DNA from: Proteromonas lacertae
Lineage: Eukaryota; Sar; Bigyra; Opalinata; Proteromonadidae
Direction of reading: 5' to 3'
Length of the DNA stretch: 31,448 nt
Assembly: GCA_002245135.1 (NCBI GenBank)
Contig: NGBS01000661.1
Location: 1 to 31,448 of the forward strand
Part shown: in pieces, positions 27,501-30,500 of the stretch
Numbering within the stretch: position 1 is the first letter of the stretch
How the letters are laid out: the number at the start of each line of letters is the position of its first letter
Made by a program: the position numbers and the translations under genes
Notes under the pieces: model-generated
Seen by the model: the letters and a program-made list of their open reading frames with translations, nothing else
What the model was told of the DNA's origin: nothing
The model's database searches: none

Positions 27501-30500
27501 ATACACGAGCATATATATCACTCTTAATAGCTTTTAATGAACGATTTAAGTTTTTAGTTTCTTTCTTTGATTCACCTAAATCTTTCTTAATTTCATCTGT
27601 CTTTAAGGTATAAATAGTAACATTACGACTTGCTTCTTCAAATTGTTCAATATTTGAATTATCCAAATTCTCTTTAAGTTCTTTCATTTCATTTTGTTGT
27701 TCTTCCAATTTCTCTACTAATTCATTGGTTGAATTAACATAACTTGATTTCTTTGGTATTTTAGGATCAATTGTTTCAGCCAATTTATATTCATCTAAAT
27801 AATCAGTTTCATCAAGATAATTGAAACTATCTTGTAAATCATGTGTTTCCTTCAATAATTCATTCAATGTAGCTTCATTCACTTTAATCTGTTCGTCTAG
27901 ACTATTAGCATCTTTCAACCACTTTAAAGCATATGATAAATCACTTACTCTCTCTTTATCACTTCGTAAAATTTCTCCAAGAAGATCTAACTTTTCTTTT
28001 ATTTCGTTTCTTCTGCTTTCTTTTTCTTCACTTTCTAAATTACTGATTTCATTACGAAATTCAACAAAAGATTCTTCAGCTTCATATAATCCATTCTTTG
28101 TTTCATCTAGTTTCTGTGATATTTCATCTAATTTATTATCAACAGCTAAATCATTATCATTCTTTCCAGTCTTTTCATCTTGAATAGCTTTTAATTCAAA
28201 TTTTCTTTTCTTTAACTCTTTATTCAATTGTATTGCTTCTTCTTTCAACTCCTTCAACTGTTGTTCTAGTGTGGATAAATTCAAACCATCATATCTAGCT
28301 TGTTGTAATGACAATTGTTCTTTTACATTCTCAAGATCATTCTCTAATTGTTTCAGTTCTTTTTCTAAATTCTTATCTTTTCATTCTGTAATTCTTTTTC
28401 AGTTTCTTTTAGTTGATCTTCTAATGTTTGTAATTGTTGAACCTTTTGATTCAATTCATCTGTAGCAGATTGTAATTCTTTCTCTTTCTCTTCTAATTTT
28501 TGTTCTTGATCTTGTTGTACATTTTCAATTGATTGTATTTCTTCTCTTGCTTTAACTAAATCACTGTAATTAGCCAAATAAGAATCAGCTACCAATTGAT
28601 CTTCAGAATTTTTAAGTTTCTTTTCAGTTTTCAATAGTTTGGGGTGTAAATCCAATAATTTACTTATATCAACTTCAGATTGTGTTTCATATTCACTTAG
28701 AATACTATCTTCTTCTTTTATTTCATCAGAACATTGATTTAATGATTCATTAACATTGAATAATGTAGATTCTAACTTCACAACCTCTGGTTTGTTTGAT
28801 AATTTCTTATCAAACTTATAAGTTTGTAAATCCTCATTAACCTTATTATATAGATTTCTTATTCTTGTTACATCAGATTTTAATACTCTAATTCTATCAC
28901 TTAATAATTGTTCTAACGAATTAGCTTCTATACTACCAGCACTTCCATATTTTTCATTCTCTAATAGCTGTTTAGATTCTTCAATTTGTTTCTCCAAATT
29001 TGCAATTTCTTCTTTCAATGCATCGTTATTAATCTGTTCATCATTCAATTGTGATTTTGAATTATTCAATTCTTGTTCTAATTTATTCATTTTTTCACTT
29101 AGTTGTAACATATCATCATTCTTCCCTTCTAACTTATTCTCTGATTGTTGTTGCTGAATTGCCAATAAATTCATCAAATCATCTTGAATTGATTGTAAAT
29201 CAGATTGAACCTTCTCTATTTCATCTTCGATTTTCTTTTGATTCTCTTTGCTATTTTTAATCTCCTCATGACATTTATCTGTTTCTTCTTCTTTAATTTC
29301 ATCCAAATGATTTTTTTCTTCTTGTAATTCATTACATATTTCATCAAGACTGTTTTGAGTATCATTAATGCTTGATTGTAACAATTGTAACTGTTTCTTT
29401 TCTTCATCAATTTCTTCTCCTTCTTCTCCTTCTTCTTTTTTTCTTCTTCTTCTCTTGATCCTCTTCTGGGTAATACTGGAACTAATCTATCAACTTTATT
29501 CTTCAATTGATTCAATTTGTTCTGACAAATATTTTCCATTTTATTTAAATCACTTAAACTATTCTTTTGTTTTATCACTTCATCAATATCACGCAATGTG
29601 TCATTGATATTCTTCTCTTCAGTTTTCAATTCATCCATTTTGTTCTCAAACTCTTTAATGCTATTATCCAAATTCTTTATAGTTTCAGGTGAGGAATTGT
29701 CAATGTCATTCTTAATTGTTTCTAATTGACCTTTTAATGAAGCTAATTCAGAACTCAACTCATTAATCTTATCAGCATCACCTTTAATAGTCTTTCACAA
29801 ATTGGTATTAAATCAGGATTACTAAATTCATTATATTTCAATTCAGTTACTTTTCTCAAAGTGTTGATCATTCTCTTTTTCTAAATCTGATAGATTTTCT
29901 TCATCTTTTGGTAATTTCTTTTCCATTTTGTTGAACATTTCATTCTTAATCAAATCTAATGCTTTCTTCAATTCATCTCCTTTTCTATATAAATCAGCTA
30001 ATTCACTTTCAAGATTTTTGGCTTTATTCTTCATCTTATTAATTTCCTCACTTGATTTTGGAGTATTATTGATTTCTAATTCACTTATTTCTTTCTTTAA
30101 TTCACTCAATTCTTCCTGTTTCTTTCCTAATTCTTCATCTAATTTCTTAGCAGCATTAACATAACTACTCTTCTTTGGACATTCAGGATTAATACTCTCT
30201 TCATCTTTATATAATTTACATCTATCTAAGAAATCTCTTCCTCTAAATCATTAAAGAAATCATCTAAATGAGTCAAATCATCATGCAACATCGAACCAGT
30301 TTGTTCATGTGAATCAACTAATGCATTCAAATGACTAACATCTTCTAATTGATGTAAAGATTTGTTGAGTTTATCTAAATCATTGTTAGTATTTTGAATA
30401 TCACCTTTAATTCCTTGTAATTCTTCAAATATCTCTTTTTTGCTTGTTTTTATGTTTATTTTCTTCTCATCATTGGTTGGTTCTCCTTGAACTTCTAATT

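Noticed and set aside
21361-28314. Treating each large open block as a separate gene with its own start
   Set aside because: Apparent starts are TTG Leu codons or internal ATGs, blocks abut within a few bases, and sister copies read straight through each junction.
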